Notes: generated by a model from the letters alone, not told the origin. Shown: positions 18,183-26,559, numbered from the stretch's first letter. The stretch: 64,000 nucleotides of DNA from Crocinitomix catalasitica ATCC 23190 (GCF_000621625.1 NZ_JHXV01000016.1:32773-96772); one strand, 5' to 3'. Program-made: numbers and translations.

Positions 18183-19417
18183 AAAAAAGTAAATATATCC
18201 TAGGGTCATTCTTTTTATTGTGCTCACTTTCATATATTATTTTGAAAGGTGTTTTACCTGGGTGGAATAATTTAAGCACCGATTTTAATAATTATTACGT
18301 CAGCGCTAAATTACTAGTAACGGGAGAACCTATACGTCAGTTTTATGATAATGATTGGTTTTATAATAAAGCGATTGAAATTGGCGTAGAAAATGGCGCA
18401 AAATTCGCTCCGTTCACTCCAGTAACTGCTGTATTATACGTTCCATTGACCTTTTGGGATTTATTGACAGCAAAGCGAATTTGGTTAATATCGAACATGC
18501 TATTGCTCTGTTTTATTCCTTTTCGGTTAAGTCGTTTATTCGAATGGAAACGCTTTGATACACTTCTTATTCTTTCCTTATTTTTTGTACCAATTGCATC
18601 CAATTTTAATTTTGGTCAGGTCTATTTATTTTTTTCTTGGTTAATAATAGAGGCGGTTGGAGCGAATAGGATGAAGAAAAAATTTCTTGTTCCTGGAATT
18701 TTGATCGGGTTATTGGCTACGGTCAAATATGTTCCCATTTTATTCTTGATTTATATTCGAAGCAAAGGACAATTGGCGCGCAAAGCATTAATCGGTTCAT
18801 TTGTCGCTGTTCTAACAATTGTTATCTTATTTTTTTATGTGGATAGTAATGTGTTTTCAAGTTTTGCATCCGTTTTCTCTGACCATTTACAAGGTGACTT
18901 ATCGGGCCAAGGAAAATTTGCAATCGGATTTCAATCAATTGACTCAATGCTGAATAACTTATTCGTTTATAATCCGGCAATAGGATATACAGTCGGATAC
19001 GAAAGTAATGTTCTTCGAATATTGTTTAAAGTATTGTTAATACTCTATGTTTTTGTCCTTTCAATACTGATCTTTAAAGTAGATCAATTTAAATTTGACA
19101 CGGTTAATTCTTCAATTTTTATATTTGGAGCTTTCGTTTTATTGCCTGCTAGCGCGTCATACCATTTTTTGTTTTTACTATTGCCTATCTTCTTCATCGT
19201 TCATTGGGTAAAATCAAATTCAAAACAAATTTATCTCATTAGTTTCATTTCTCTTTTATTGCTCACCTTTATCGTGCAATATCATCATGTGCCTGATCTT
19301 GTCAATTATAAATCATTAAATATAATCATTCATTATCCGCGGTTTTGGGGATTGTTCGTTTTGTTCTCACTTATAGGATATTGGAGATTGTATAAGGTTA
19401 TTCCTCAGTCGAAATGA
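18179..19417 (+). CDS. GT87 (DUF2029) polyprenyl-phosphate-dependent mannosyltransferase-like membrane protein
   Basis: A 412-residue GT-C fold membrane protein with about ten hydrophobic segments. After the first helix comes LSTDFNNYYVSAKLLVTGE, in which the acidic residue at D-F-x-x-Y-Y is the expected catalytic base of GT87 enzymes. FAPFTPVTAVLYVPL and LIGLLATVKYVPILFLIY are also typical of DUF2029. Characterised members use polyprenyl-phosphate-linked mannose in the periplasmic leaflet. It is the last gene of the plus-strand operon, which points to a late, extracytoplasmic glycosylation step. Its 3' end overlaps the convergent lipoprotein gene by 13 bases. Confidence 0.75.
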   Translation: MKKSKYILGSFFLLCSLSYIILKGVLPGWNNLSTDFNNYYVSAKLLVTGEPIRQFYDNDWFYNKAIEIGVENGAKFAPFTPVTAVLYVPLTFWDLLTAKRIWLISNMLLLCFIPFRLSRLFEWKRFDTLLILSLFFVPIASNFNFGQVYLFFSWLIIEAVGANRMKKKFLVPGILIGLLATVKYVPILFLIYIRSKGQLARKALIGSFVAVLTIVILFFYVDSNVFSSFASVFSDHLQGDLSGQGKFAIGFQSIDSMLNNLFVYNPAIGYTVGYESNVLRILFKVLLILYVFVLSILIFKVDQFKFDTVNSSIFIFGAFVLLPASASYHFLFLLLPIFFIVHWVKSNSKQIYLISFISLLLLTFIVQYHHVPDLVNYKSLNIIIHYPRFWGLFVLFSLIGYWRLYKVIPQSK

Positions 19418-20529
19418 TTCACTTCTATATCTGATTTTTCGCGTATGCTTGAAGAAACGGGAAGACCTTTAAAAGGAGCATAATTTTCAGTATCAAGCCG
19501 GTCATATAATTCTCCTAAAAATGGAAATTCGGGGTGGGTATGTGTTACTAAATTCGCCAGTCTTCTTTCAACTTCGGCAATCGATATATTCCACTCTTGA
19601 CTCAGCCTATAGGCGGAAGGTTCCATAAATGAAATGTAAATTATTTCGGTATTTGTATGTGCCAATTCATCAACATAATCTACTCCCTTTAGAAGGGTTA
19701 ATTGCTGATGAATTTGATTGTTTCTAAAATAATCGAGGGTGTCTCTAAATTGAATATATGTTAAATATCCTTCGTGATTGTCTTGCACAGCTAAAAGTGG
19801 TTGGATTCTTGACTCGTGACACCACATGCATTTGGCAGGTTTTCCAGCTGATGAATTTGTTGGGTCTGATGCATTGATTCTTTTTCCACTGGCATCAAAA
19901 ATGCCAAATCGCAATTGACCATTTTCCATTATTTCTATAGTTTCAAACTCTATTAATGTTTTCGCATCGTTCAACTCCTTGGCAACAAAAATTTGCTTAA
20001 TGCCTGACGGATTTGAGAAAGTAATTTCTCGATTTATACGTGACACTCCAGAATTGTTGACAAAGCCCGCTAAGTCGCTAAATTCGTATGCATCTAGTAT
20101 TTCATTGATGTGATTAGGAACACCGGTTAATGTGTAATAATGCTCTGTAGCACCAATAATTAGAGAAATATATCTACCTAAATCAATTCCATCATTTGTG
20201 TAGTACTCTTCTGATGATTTTAGTTTTTGATGGAATGCTATTAATTTAGCTTCATTGAGTTGAGGAAAACCTAATAAGGTCGGATCGATATGAAACTTAT
20301 CATTTCCTATTTTATATATTCCGTTCCGCTCAAAATCTGATGCGCCAATAGAAGATAGCGCCCATTCTAGTCCTGTTTTTACTGAATTGTATGTTTCTGC
20401 TGGATAGGCTTTGCTCCAAATAAGCAGTATTGAATTTTTGTCTGTTGGTTCATTTACATCTTTTCGGCATCCACTCAAGAGTAAACCTATAAAGAGAATT
20501 ACAGTAAGTATTTGAAAGTAATATTTCAT
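19405..20529 (-). CDS. Lipoprotein with a single CXXCH haem-type motif
   Basis: A 374-residue secreted lipoprotein: signal sequence ending in the lipobox L-L-S-G-C (Cys20), then a soluble domain. Near residue 240 is K-C-M-W-C-H-E, a C-x2-C-H motif as used for covalent haem c attachment, preceded by a small polar segment (DPTNSSAGKPA). No second CXXCH occurs. I do not recognise the family. The rest is alpha-helix-rich, with EWNISIAEVERRL near the C-terminus. It may be a monohaem redox lipoprotein or a zinc-binding protein. It is read divergently from the radical SAM gene at 20606, which suggests linked regulation. Confidence 0.6.
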   Translation of the reverse strand: MKYYFQILTVILFIGLLLSGCRKDVNEPTDKNSILLIWSKAYPAETYNSVKTGLEWALSSIGASDFERNGIYKIGNDKFHIDPTLLGFPQLNEAKLIAFHQKLKSSEEYYTNDGIDLGRYISLIIGATEHYYTLTGVPNHINEILDAYEFSDLAGFVNNSGVSRINREITFSNPSGIKQIFVAKELNDAKTLIEFETIEIMENGQLRFGIFDASGKRINASDPTNSSAGKPAKCMWCHESRIQPLLAVQDNHEGYLTYIQFRDTLDYFRNNQIHQQLTLLKGVDYVDELAHTNTEIIYISFMEPSAYRLSQEWNISIAEVERRLANLVTHTHPEFPFLGELYDRLDTENYAPFKGLPVSSSIREKSDIEVNHFD

Positions 20530-20539
20530 CTGATTGATT

Positions 20540-20547
20540 CAAATATA
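20540..20547 (-). promoter_or_regulatory. -7 box for the CXXCH lipoprotein gene
   Basis: Minus-strand TATATTTG, an exact TAnnTTTG match, lies 10-17 bases before the lipoprotein ATG, so the transcript leader would be very short. A TTTG about 14 bases further upstream is a possible, slightly close -33 element. Confidence 0.45.
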
Positions 20548-20568
20548 GGGTTTTAAAAATACAAACTG

Positions 20569-20576
20569 TATATTTG
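20569..20576 (+). promoter_or_regulatory. -7 box for the radical SAM/methyltransferase pair
   Basis: Plus-strand TATATTTG is followed by GAAGGAG. It mirrors the minus-strand copy at 20540-20547, making a small divergent promoter. No clear -33 TTG is seen. Confidence 0.4.
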
Positions 20577-20605
20577 AAGGAGTGCAATAATTAAATCTAA
20601 AATGA

Positions 20606-22138
20606 TTGGTTATTTTGAGAAATTCTAAGAAAAATAAAGTTCTCCTATTTAATCCGCGTAGTGGACGATGGAAACATCGCGTTCCAAATTCTATTCTTCA
20701 AGTAGGTGCATCTGTGCAAGAATCACACGAAGTTGTTTATGTTGATGGAAATATGGAGCATGATCCTTGGGTGAAAATATCTGCACTTTTATCTACAAAT
20801 GAATTTGGTTATTTCGGTGTTACAGTAATGCCTGGCCCACAACTTAAACAAGCTATCCCTTTCTCTAAAAAGGTAAGAGAATTGTTCGGTTCGATAAAAA
20901 TTATTTGGGGAGGCTATTTTGCTACCAACCAATACAAAGTAGTTTTAGATAGTGGCTTTGTTGATGTGGTCATTGCTGGTCCCGCAGACATGGCTTTTCC
21001 ATCTTTATTGAGGGCATGGGAAAATAATGAATCACTTGATGAGATCAAAAACTTAATTTACAAAAAGGATGATACAATTGTAAAAACCCGAAAGGAAGAA
21101 TTATTAGATCAAAATAGTTTACCTCGACTACCTTATACAGAATTTGATAAATACTATCCAATTAATGGGTATTTATCGAAGACGTTTATGGGTAAAAAAA
21201 CCATGGCTTATCATTCTAGTTTTGGCTGTCCGTTTACTTGTTCTTTTTGTGCTGTAGTCCCAATTTATAATGCAAGATGGAAAGGTAAGTCAGCAGAGAA
21301 TATGTATCAAGATATTAAAGAGCTGAAAGATAAATACGGCGTTGATTCAATTGAATTTCATGATAATAATTTTTTTACATCAAGAAAACGTGTTGTCGAA
21401 TTTTCTAAATTGATTTTGAAGGACAATATTCAATGGTGGGGGGAAGGTAGAATTGATACTTTGGACAAGTATTCAGATGAAGATTTGCAATTATTGAGCG
21501 ATGCAGGATGTCGAATGATATTTTTTGGGGCAGAATCGGGAAGTGAAGAAGTCTTGAAGCAAATGGATAAAGGTGGAACACAAAGTCCTGAGCAAATTGA
21601 GAATTTTGCCGTTCGCTTAAAGAGGTTTAATATTATTCCTGAGTATTCTTTTGTACTTGGAATGCCAGGGGATGATCCTAAAAAAGTGATGAAACAGATT
21701 AAGGAAGATATCTCTTTTATAAAAAAAATTAAGCGACTAAATCCGGATACTGAAATCATTATATATCTATACAGTCCGGTCCCTACGGAAGGTTCAGACT
21801 TGTATGAACAGATTACAGCTGCAGGGTTTGCATTTCCTGAAAATTTAGAAGATTGGTTAAATCCAGCTTGGGAAAATTTTGACTTGAGAAAGAATCCCTT
21901 AACCCCTTGGTTAAATGGTGCGATGGTTGATAGAATCAAAAATTTTGAAACAGTATTAAATGGATACTATCCTACGTCGTCAGATTATAAAATAACACCT
22001 TTTAAACGCGCTGTACTGAAGGGGATCGCTAGTTGGCGTTATCAATTCGATTATTACAAATTCCCTTATGAAATAAAATTGATGCATAAAATTTGGCGTT
22101 ATCGACAACCTGAAATAGAAGGTTTTTATAGTGAATAA
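20606..22138 (+). CDS. B12-binding-type radical SAM enzyme
   Basis: A 510-residue B12-binding plus radical SAM protein. The N-terminal domain starts KVLLFNPRSGRWKHRVPNS and has IKIIWGGYFATNQY and DVVIAGPAD. The Fe-S motif G-C-P-F-T-C-S-F-C is near residue 208. Core blocks SIEFHDNNFF, WWGEGRIDTL, MIFFGAESGSEEVLKQMDK and EYSFVLGMPGDDP follow. It is longer than the other two B12-type proteins in this locus and forms a separate subfamily. The start is TTG at 20606 (another in-frame TTG is at 20615); no ATG is available in frame. It lies two bases upstream of a methyltransferase gene and probably works with it. Confidence 0.83.
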   Translation: MVILRNSKKNKVLLFNPRSGRWKHRVPNSILQVGASVQESHEVVYVDGNMEHDPWVKISALLSTNEFGYFGVTVMPGPQLKQAIPFSKKVRELFGSIKIIWGGYFATNQYKVVLDSGFVDVVIAGPADMAFPSLLRAWENNESLDEIKNLIYKKDDTIVKTRKEELLDQNSLPRLPYTEFDKYYPINGYLSKTFMGKKTMAYHSSFGCPFTCSFCAVVPIYNARWKGKSAENMYQDIKELKDKYGVDSIEFHDNNFFTSRKRVVEFSKLILKDNIQWWGEGRIDTLDKYSDEDLQLLSDAGCRMIFFGAESGSEEVLKQMDKGGTQSPEQIENFAVRLKRFNIIPEYSFVLGMPGDDPKKVMKQIKEDISFIKKIKRLNPDTEIIIYLYSPVPTEGSDLYEQITAAGFAFPENLEDWLNPAWENFDLRKNPLTPWLNGAMVDRIKNFETVLNGYYPTSSDYKITPFKRAVLKGIASWRYQFDYYKFPYEIKLMHKIWRYRQPEIEGFYSE

Positions 22139-22140
22139 AT

Positions 22141-22812
22141 ATGGGGGTACAACGGCGTCTAATCAGATTAATCAGTCCGGGTTTAAAAATATATGTCAAA
22201 TATTATTTTAAGAAAACTCGTTTCTGGAAATATAAGGATTTAAAGTACTCGATATTACCTACCGTATTCTTCCCGCATTTTACACACAGCACAAAAATAT
22301 TATTGGGATTCTTAGAGACGCTTCCTCTAAATGGGAAGACTTTATTAGAATTGGGATGTGGAATAGGGGCAGTTAGTGTTCTGGCTGCTAAAAAAGGAGC
22401 AAAAGTTGTTGCTACTGATATAAATCCAGTTGCAGCTAAAAATGCTCAGATGAATGGGGTGAATAATGGGGTTAAAATTGATGCAATAAATTCAGATTTA
22501 TTTGATAATATTCCACCCCATCAATTTGATTATATAATGATCAATCCTCCGTATTACCCGAAGAAACCTGTAAATGATGCGGAATATGCATGGTTTTGTG
22601 GTGAGGATTTTGACTATTTTAAGCGCTGTTTTAAGCAATTAGCGAATTATTTTAACGCAAACAGTGAAGTATATATGATTCTTTCAGAAGACTGTGAGTT
22701 AGATAAGCTTATAGAAATCGCAAGCGAGAATAGGTTGAGTTTAACTCCTGTGTATCAAGAAAAAATCTGGGGAGAATTTACGGTGATTTATTCAATTCAA
22801 AAAATAGATTAG
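22141..22812 (+). CDS. SAM-dependent methyltransferase with NPPY motif
   Basis: A 223-residue class I methyltransferase. Motif I is LLELGCGIGAVSVLAAKKGA, the acidic strand is VVATDINPVAAKNAQMNG, and motif IV is IMINPPYYPKKP. The N-P-P-Y tetrapeptide is characteristic of enzymes that methylate amide or amine nitrogens (HemK/PrmC, adenine N6-methyltransferases). A basic N-terminal extension of about 45 residues (RRLIRL, KIYVKYYFKKTRFWKYK) could bind membrane or nucleic acid. It starts two bases after the radical SAM stop, so the two are probably co-translated. A small-molecule target within the glycan pathway is more likely than release factor, but this is inference. Its stop interlocks with the convergent gene. 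Confidence 0.82.
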   Translation: MGVQRRLIRLISPGLKIYVKYYFKKTRFWKYKDLKYSILPTVFFPHFTHSTKILLGFLETLPLNGKTLLELGCGIGAVSVLAAKKGAKVVATDINPVAAKNAQMNGVNNGVKIDAINSDLFDNIPPHQFDYIMINPPYYPKKPVNDAEYAWFCGEDFDYFKRCFKQLANYFNANSEVYMILSEDCELDKLIEIASENRLSLTPVYQEKIWGEFTVIYSIQKID

Positions 22813-24239
22813 TCTTTCGAGTTTCCTTTCATTGAACTTAATTGTAAATATTCAAGATTCGAGAAAAATTTAAAATAAAACCATCTAGCAAAACGATTGA
22901 ATTTACCTTTCCTAAAATCCGCTTCAATTTGCTTTTGTCGAAACCTTTTATGTATAAATCGATGTAATTTTTTATAAAATGCAGGTGCATAAGTTCCTTC
23001 ATACATCATTAATAACTCATCGGAGTCTTCCCAATTCGATTTGTCACTCATTTCTGACTTCACAATATCATAGAACTTTGTTCCAGGTAATGGATAGGAT
23101 ACTGAAACACCTATATCATGAGGCATCATTTCAAATAGTAAATTTAAAGTAGCTTTTATGTCTGTCCAATTTTCTGATAGATATCCGAATTGAAGAAAAT
23201 AGCAAGGCTTTAATCCATGTTTTTTCATGATAAGCGTAGACTCTTTAATTTGCTCAACCGAAGTGCCCTTATCCATAGCATCTAATATTTTTTGAGCGCC
23301 GCTTTCAGCACCAATCCATACCTCGTCACACCCAGATTCAGCCAAACTTATAATTGTATCATCCTTCAACAATAAATCAGCTCTAGATTGAATCTTGTAT
23401 TTTATTTTTATGTTTTCCGCTTTTAATACTTCATTAAATTCTTGTACCCAAGCTGGTTTTAGACCAAAAATATCATCACTAAACCATATATGATCAAATG
23501 AAAAGAGTGTTTGCAAATATTTAATTTCTTTAACGACATGCTGCGGTGATCTTGAATTGTATCGATTCCCGTAAATTGGTTTTGCACACCAATTACACTT
23601 ATATGGACAACCTCTCGTTGTGGCAAGGTTGATTGAAAAATAACCATGATTTTTCCAAGCATTTTTATACGGATGAATATCCAATAAATCCCATGCGGGC
23701 AATGGTAAAGTATCTAATTCGGTTAGGATAGCACGTTTTGGGTTGACAATTGTTTCGTTTCCCTTTTTAAAGGCTATGCCATGAATGTCGTCGAAAGTCG
23801 TTTTGTGCTTAATCGAATTTACCAAAGCTAATAAACTGATTTCACCCTCACCCATCACAATAAAATCCGCAGAGTGTTGCAAATAGTCTTCATAATGATC
23901 GGTCGAATCACTGCTGGCAATAATTACTTTAATTCCTTTATCATGCGCAGATTTAGCCATCTCAAATGCCGCATTGCGCATCTTTGTGAGACACATTTTT
24001 GTTAAGTAATTAAACCCGTCATCATAAATTACCAAACAATCTGGTTGTTGTTTTTCCAATACTGGAATTATTTCATTCGAGTTTTTACTAAATGAAACAT
24101 CGAAAAAACTAACGTCATACCCCTTTTCTCTTAAAAAACTTGTAGCATTTAATGTGCCCACAGGAGGGTATGGTTTACTTAATGCGAGCTGTTTAGGATC
24201 GAAATTTAAGAAATAGCTATGTGTAAATAAAACTTTCAA
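22809..24239 (-). CDS. B12-binding-type radical SAM enzyme, paralogue of the gene at 14307
   Basis: A 476-residue protein closely related to that at 14307-15680: both open MK-[IV]-L-[LF]-T-H-x-Y-F-L, share PYPP-[LV]-G, CWKN/AWKN before the core, T-R-G-C-P-Y-[TK]-C-[KN]-W-C, and W-I-G-A-E-S-G-[SA]-Q-K-I. The cluster cysteines are near residue 213. FSDDIFGLKPAWVQEF and CYFLQFGYLSENW replace the blocks of its paralogue, so the substrate probably differs. The start is TTG and overlaps the nucleotidyltransferase stop by four bases (TTGA), a strong sign of coupled expression with that gene. Confidence 0.85.
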   Translation of the reverse strand: MKVLFTHSYFLNFDPKQLALSKPYPPVGTLNATSFLREKGYDVSFFDVSFSKNSNEIIPVLEKQQPDCLVIYDDGFNYLTKMCLTKMRNAAFEMAKSAHDKGIKVIIASSDSTDHYEDYLQHSADFIVMGEGEISLLALVNSIKHKTTFDDIHGIAFKKGNETIVNPKRAILTELDTLPLPAWDLLDIHPYKNAWKNHGYFSINLATTRGCPYKCNWCAKPIYGNRYNSRSPQHVVKEIKYLQTLFSFDHIWFSDDIFGLKPAWVQEFNEVLKAENIKIKYKIQSRADLLLKDDTIISLAESGCDEVWIGAESGAQKILDAMDKGTSVEQIKESTLIMKKHGLKPCYFLQFGYLSENWTDIKATLNLLFEMMPHDIGVSVSYPLPGTKFYDIVKSEMSDKSNWEDSDELLMMYEGTYAPAFYKKLHRFIHKRFRQKQIEADFRKGKFNRFARWFYFKFFSNLEYLQLSSMKGNSKD

Positions 24240-25117
24240 ATTTCAGAATTTATTTGCTCCATTCGTTTTGTAAATTCTTTGAGGACAGATTGTTGAAAAT
24301 CTCGAGGATGATGTTTTGATATTCCTCGATTCGTTCGCATAGTCAATTCGAATTTTTTAGCATCAAAATGTTTAAATTTTTTGGTCCATTTTTTATAAGT
24401 GAAACGCATTAAATAAAGGTCTAATTTATCACCTGTTTTACCTTTAAGCAACCATTCAAAAATATGACTTAATTTTCTTTTATACTGCAATTCTTTAACT
24501 TTTACCGGATGTCGAAAGTTAGCTATATATGTTTTTGTCCAATAATTTTCCTGTTTAAATTGTTGTATAAGTTCAGGATTATAAACGGGTAATAAATGAG
24601 TGATTTCTATCGCTGTAAATATGTTTTCATCTAATATTTTTAGATTCTTTTCATCAACAAAATAATTAACGCAAAAATATTTTTTAGAGTTAAGGAGGAA
24701 AATCTTTTTGAAAACGACTAGCATCGTTCTGCAAATCCAAAGTCTTCCCGGTTTTGTAATAATGAAATAATCAATATCCCCATTCTCGTGCATCACGTTT
24801 TTTGACAATGATCCCGAAATTCCAAAAGCACTCACAAAAGGAAAAGATTGAATTAATTTCGCGTAAAAAGGGAGCTTGTCAAAATAGTGTTTTGCCTCTT
24901 TTTCTTTTGCTATTCGCTGCGCGATGATTGGGGATATGTTTTCTTGAATGGAAAAATATTCAGCCTGTTTAAAACAGAGTTTATTTTCTAATAAGAACGC
25001 AAGCGCATTTTCAAATTCATCTGCCTTAGATAGATTATAATTCTTCAGTTCATCTTTTTTTAATGGATGATTAAAAATATCGAAATAGGCGAGATGTGCG
25101 TATATCTGGTCTTGCAA
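24236..25117 (-). CDS. Nucleotidyltransferase-fold protein paired with a radical SAM enzyme
   Basis: A 293-residue protein with a pol-beta-type nucleotidyltransferase core: GISGSLSKNVM (the G-S signature) followed by ENGDIDYFIITKPG, giving the D-x-D metal ligands at about residues 110-120. The first 90 residues form a small helical domain with DIFNHPLKKDEL, resembling a winged-helix fold. Proteins of this kind transfer NMP groups or act as regulatory adenylyltransferases; here the substrate may be a sugar or the product of the partner enzyme. The start is TTG. It is coupled to the radical SAM gene at 22809, which it precedes, and is divergent from the sugar-phosphate transferase gene. Confidence 0.7.
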   Translation of the reverse strand: MQDQIYAHLAYFDIFNHPLKKDELKNYNLSKADEFENALAFLLENKLCFKQAEYFSIQENISPIIAQRIAKEKEAKHYFDKLPFYAKLIQSFPFVSAFGISGSLSKNVMHENGDIDYFIITKPGRLWICRTMLVVFKKIFLLNSKKYFCVNYFVDEKNLKILDENIFTAIEITHLLPVYNPELIQQFKQENYWTKTYIANFRHPVKVKELQYKRKLSHIFEWLLKGKTGDKLDLYLMRFTYKKWTKKFKHFDAKKFELTMRTNRGISKHHPRDFQQSVLKEFTKRMEQINSEI

Positions 25118-25212
25118 TTTGTGAAAGATTGAAATATTTGAGCTCTAATTGTACAACAAGGTAGTTATTTCTAATTTATTGCAATAGAATCTATTCTATA
25201 AATTATTGCTAA

Positions 25213-25244
25213 TTTGTTCTTTAAATGAATAAAAGGTATTTTTG
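25213..25244 (+). promoter_or_regulatory. Bacteroidota-type promoter for the sugar-phosphate transferase gene
   Basis: A -33 TTTG (25213-25216) and a -7 TATTTTTG (25237-25244) are separated by 20 bases, a good match to the TTG...TAnnTTTG consensus. The -7 box ends 10 bases before the ATG, so the leader is very short. Confidence 0.6.
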
Positions 25245-25254
25245 AATTGATAGC

Positions 25255-26559
25255 ATGCGCCGTAAAGCACCAAAATATTTTCATTATTTCTTAACCTGCT
25301 TATTGGTAGATTTTCTGCTAATCGGACTAGTTTTTACGCTGTTTTTTGAGTCTGGCGAATTGCTATTAATCTTGTCAATTTGGTTGGCTGCGAATATTGT
25401 GAATTATCCACGAGTTGAATCCCGTAGATATATTAGTTATTACAAGGTGTTTGGGTCGACAGCCCGCCAATTGATTGCTTTTCTTGTCATGTATATCCTA
25501 TTGTTTCTTATTTTTTCATTAGATGACGTGATGGAAATTAAGGAGATCCTCGCTTTAGTTTTGGTCATATTTTTAGGCCGTTCAATCTATATATACTTAA
25601 TAAGAGTATACAGAATTCGTGGTCGGGGATACAACCGTTTTATAATGATAGGTAATACGCCTACTATGATAGAGTTAAAGGATCAGTTTTTATCAAAAAA
25701 GGAATTTGGCTATGTCTTTGAAGGCATTTACGATACTTTTAATTTGAAAGAGATATTGGAATTGATTATCGAACGAAAACTAAATGAGGTTTACTGTTCT
25801 TCTGTAAAAGTTCAACCTAAAGATATTTCACACCTTATGTCTTTTTCAGTTGAGTATGGTGTTAATGTGCATGTTATTACTGATAGTGTGGCTGGCAAAT
25901 CTTCCAACAATAATATTTTTTTCGAATTTTCAGATGTGCCATTGGAACGGTTTCCGCTACTTGATACCCGGAATTTAATTCTCAAAAGAATACTTGATTT
26001 CTTCTTTGCTTTATTCATTACGTTAACAGTCCTTCCGATAGCAATTATTGTTTTAGGTGTATTGATCAGGATCGACTCTAAAGGATCGATATTCTATAAA
26101 CAAGCACGAGCAGGAAGGTCTGGAAAATATTTTCATTGTTATAAATTTAGATCAATGAAATTGAATTTTCAAGATAAGCAGGCGACTAGAAATGATGAAA
26201 GAGTGACGAAAGTAGGACGTTTTATTCGCAAGACAAGTTTGGACGAATTACCGCAATTTTTCAATGTTTTAATTGGAGACATGTCAATTGTTGGACCGCG
26301 TCCACATATCAAAGCGTTGAACGATAAGTTTAGTGGGAGTATCACTGATTATGACCATCGTTTATTGGTAAAGCCTGGCATTACTGGGTTGTCTCAAATT
26401 ACCGGATATAGGGGGGAAACAAATACGGTTAAGTCAATGGAGGATAGAATAAGAATTGATATGCAGTATATTAAAAATTGGTCGTTATATCTAGACTTGA
26501 TGATCATCTATAAAACAACAATTGATTTTTTCAGCTTAAAGGATAAAAATGTGTATTAA
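25255..26559 (+). CDS. Undecaprenyl-phosphate sugar-1-phosphate transferase (WcaJ-type polyprenyl glycosylphosphotransferase)
   Basis: A 434-residue enzyme that would place the first sugar-phosphate on undecaprenyl phosphate at the cytoplasmic membrane. Four N-terminal membrane segments (residues about 10-120) and a CoA-binding-like central domain (YNRFIMIGNTPTM) lead to the catalytic domain: KRILDFFFALFITLTVLP helix, then the FYKQARAGRSGKYFHCYKFRSM block (KFRSM is diagnostic), TSLDELPQFFNVLIGDMSIVGPRP with the catalytic D-E pair, and KPGITGLSQITGYRG. It is the only such priming enzyme in the window, so both flanking glycan operons may depend on it. Confidence 0.92.
   Translation: MRRKAPKYFHYFLTCLLVDFLLIGLVFTLFFESGELLLILSIWLAANIVNYPRVESRRYISYYKVFGSTARQLIAFLVMYILLFLIFSLDDVMEIKEILALVLVIFLGRSIYIYLIRVYRIRGRGYNRFIMIGNTPTMIELKDQFLSKKEFGYVFEGIYDTFNLKEILELIIERKLNEVYCSSVKVQPKDISHLMSFSVEYGVNVHVITDSVAGKSSNNNIFFEFSDVPLERFPLLDTRNLILKRILDFFFALFITLTVLPIAIIVLGVLIRIDSKGSIFYKQARAGRSGKYFHCYKFRSMKLNFQDKQATRNDERVTKVGRFIRKTSLDELPQFFNVLIGDMSIVGPRPHIKALNDKFSGSITDYDHRLLVKPGITGLSQITGYRGETNTVKSMEDRIRIDMQYIKNWSLYLDLMIIYKTTIDFFSLKDKNVY

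Noticed and set aside
11292..25117. Bacteriochlorophyll or hopanoid biosynthesis suggested by BchE/HpnR-like radical SAM enzymes
   Set aside because: No other gene of either pathway is present; the partners are glycan-assembly genes.
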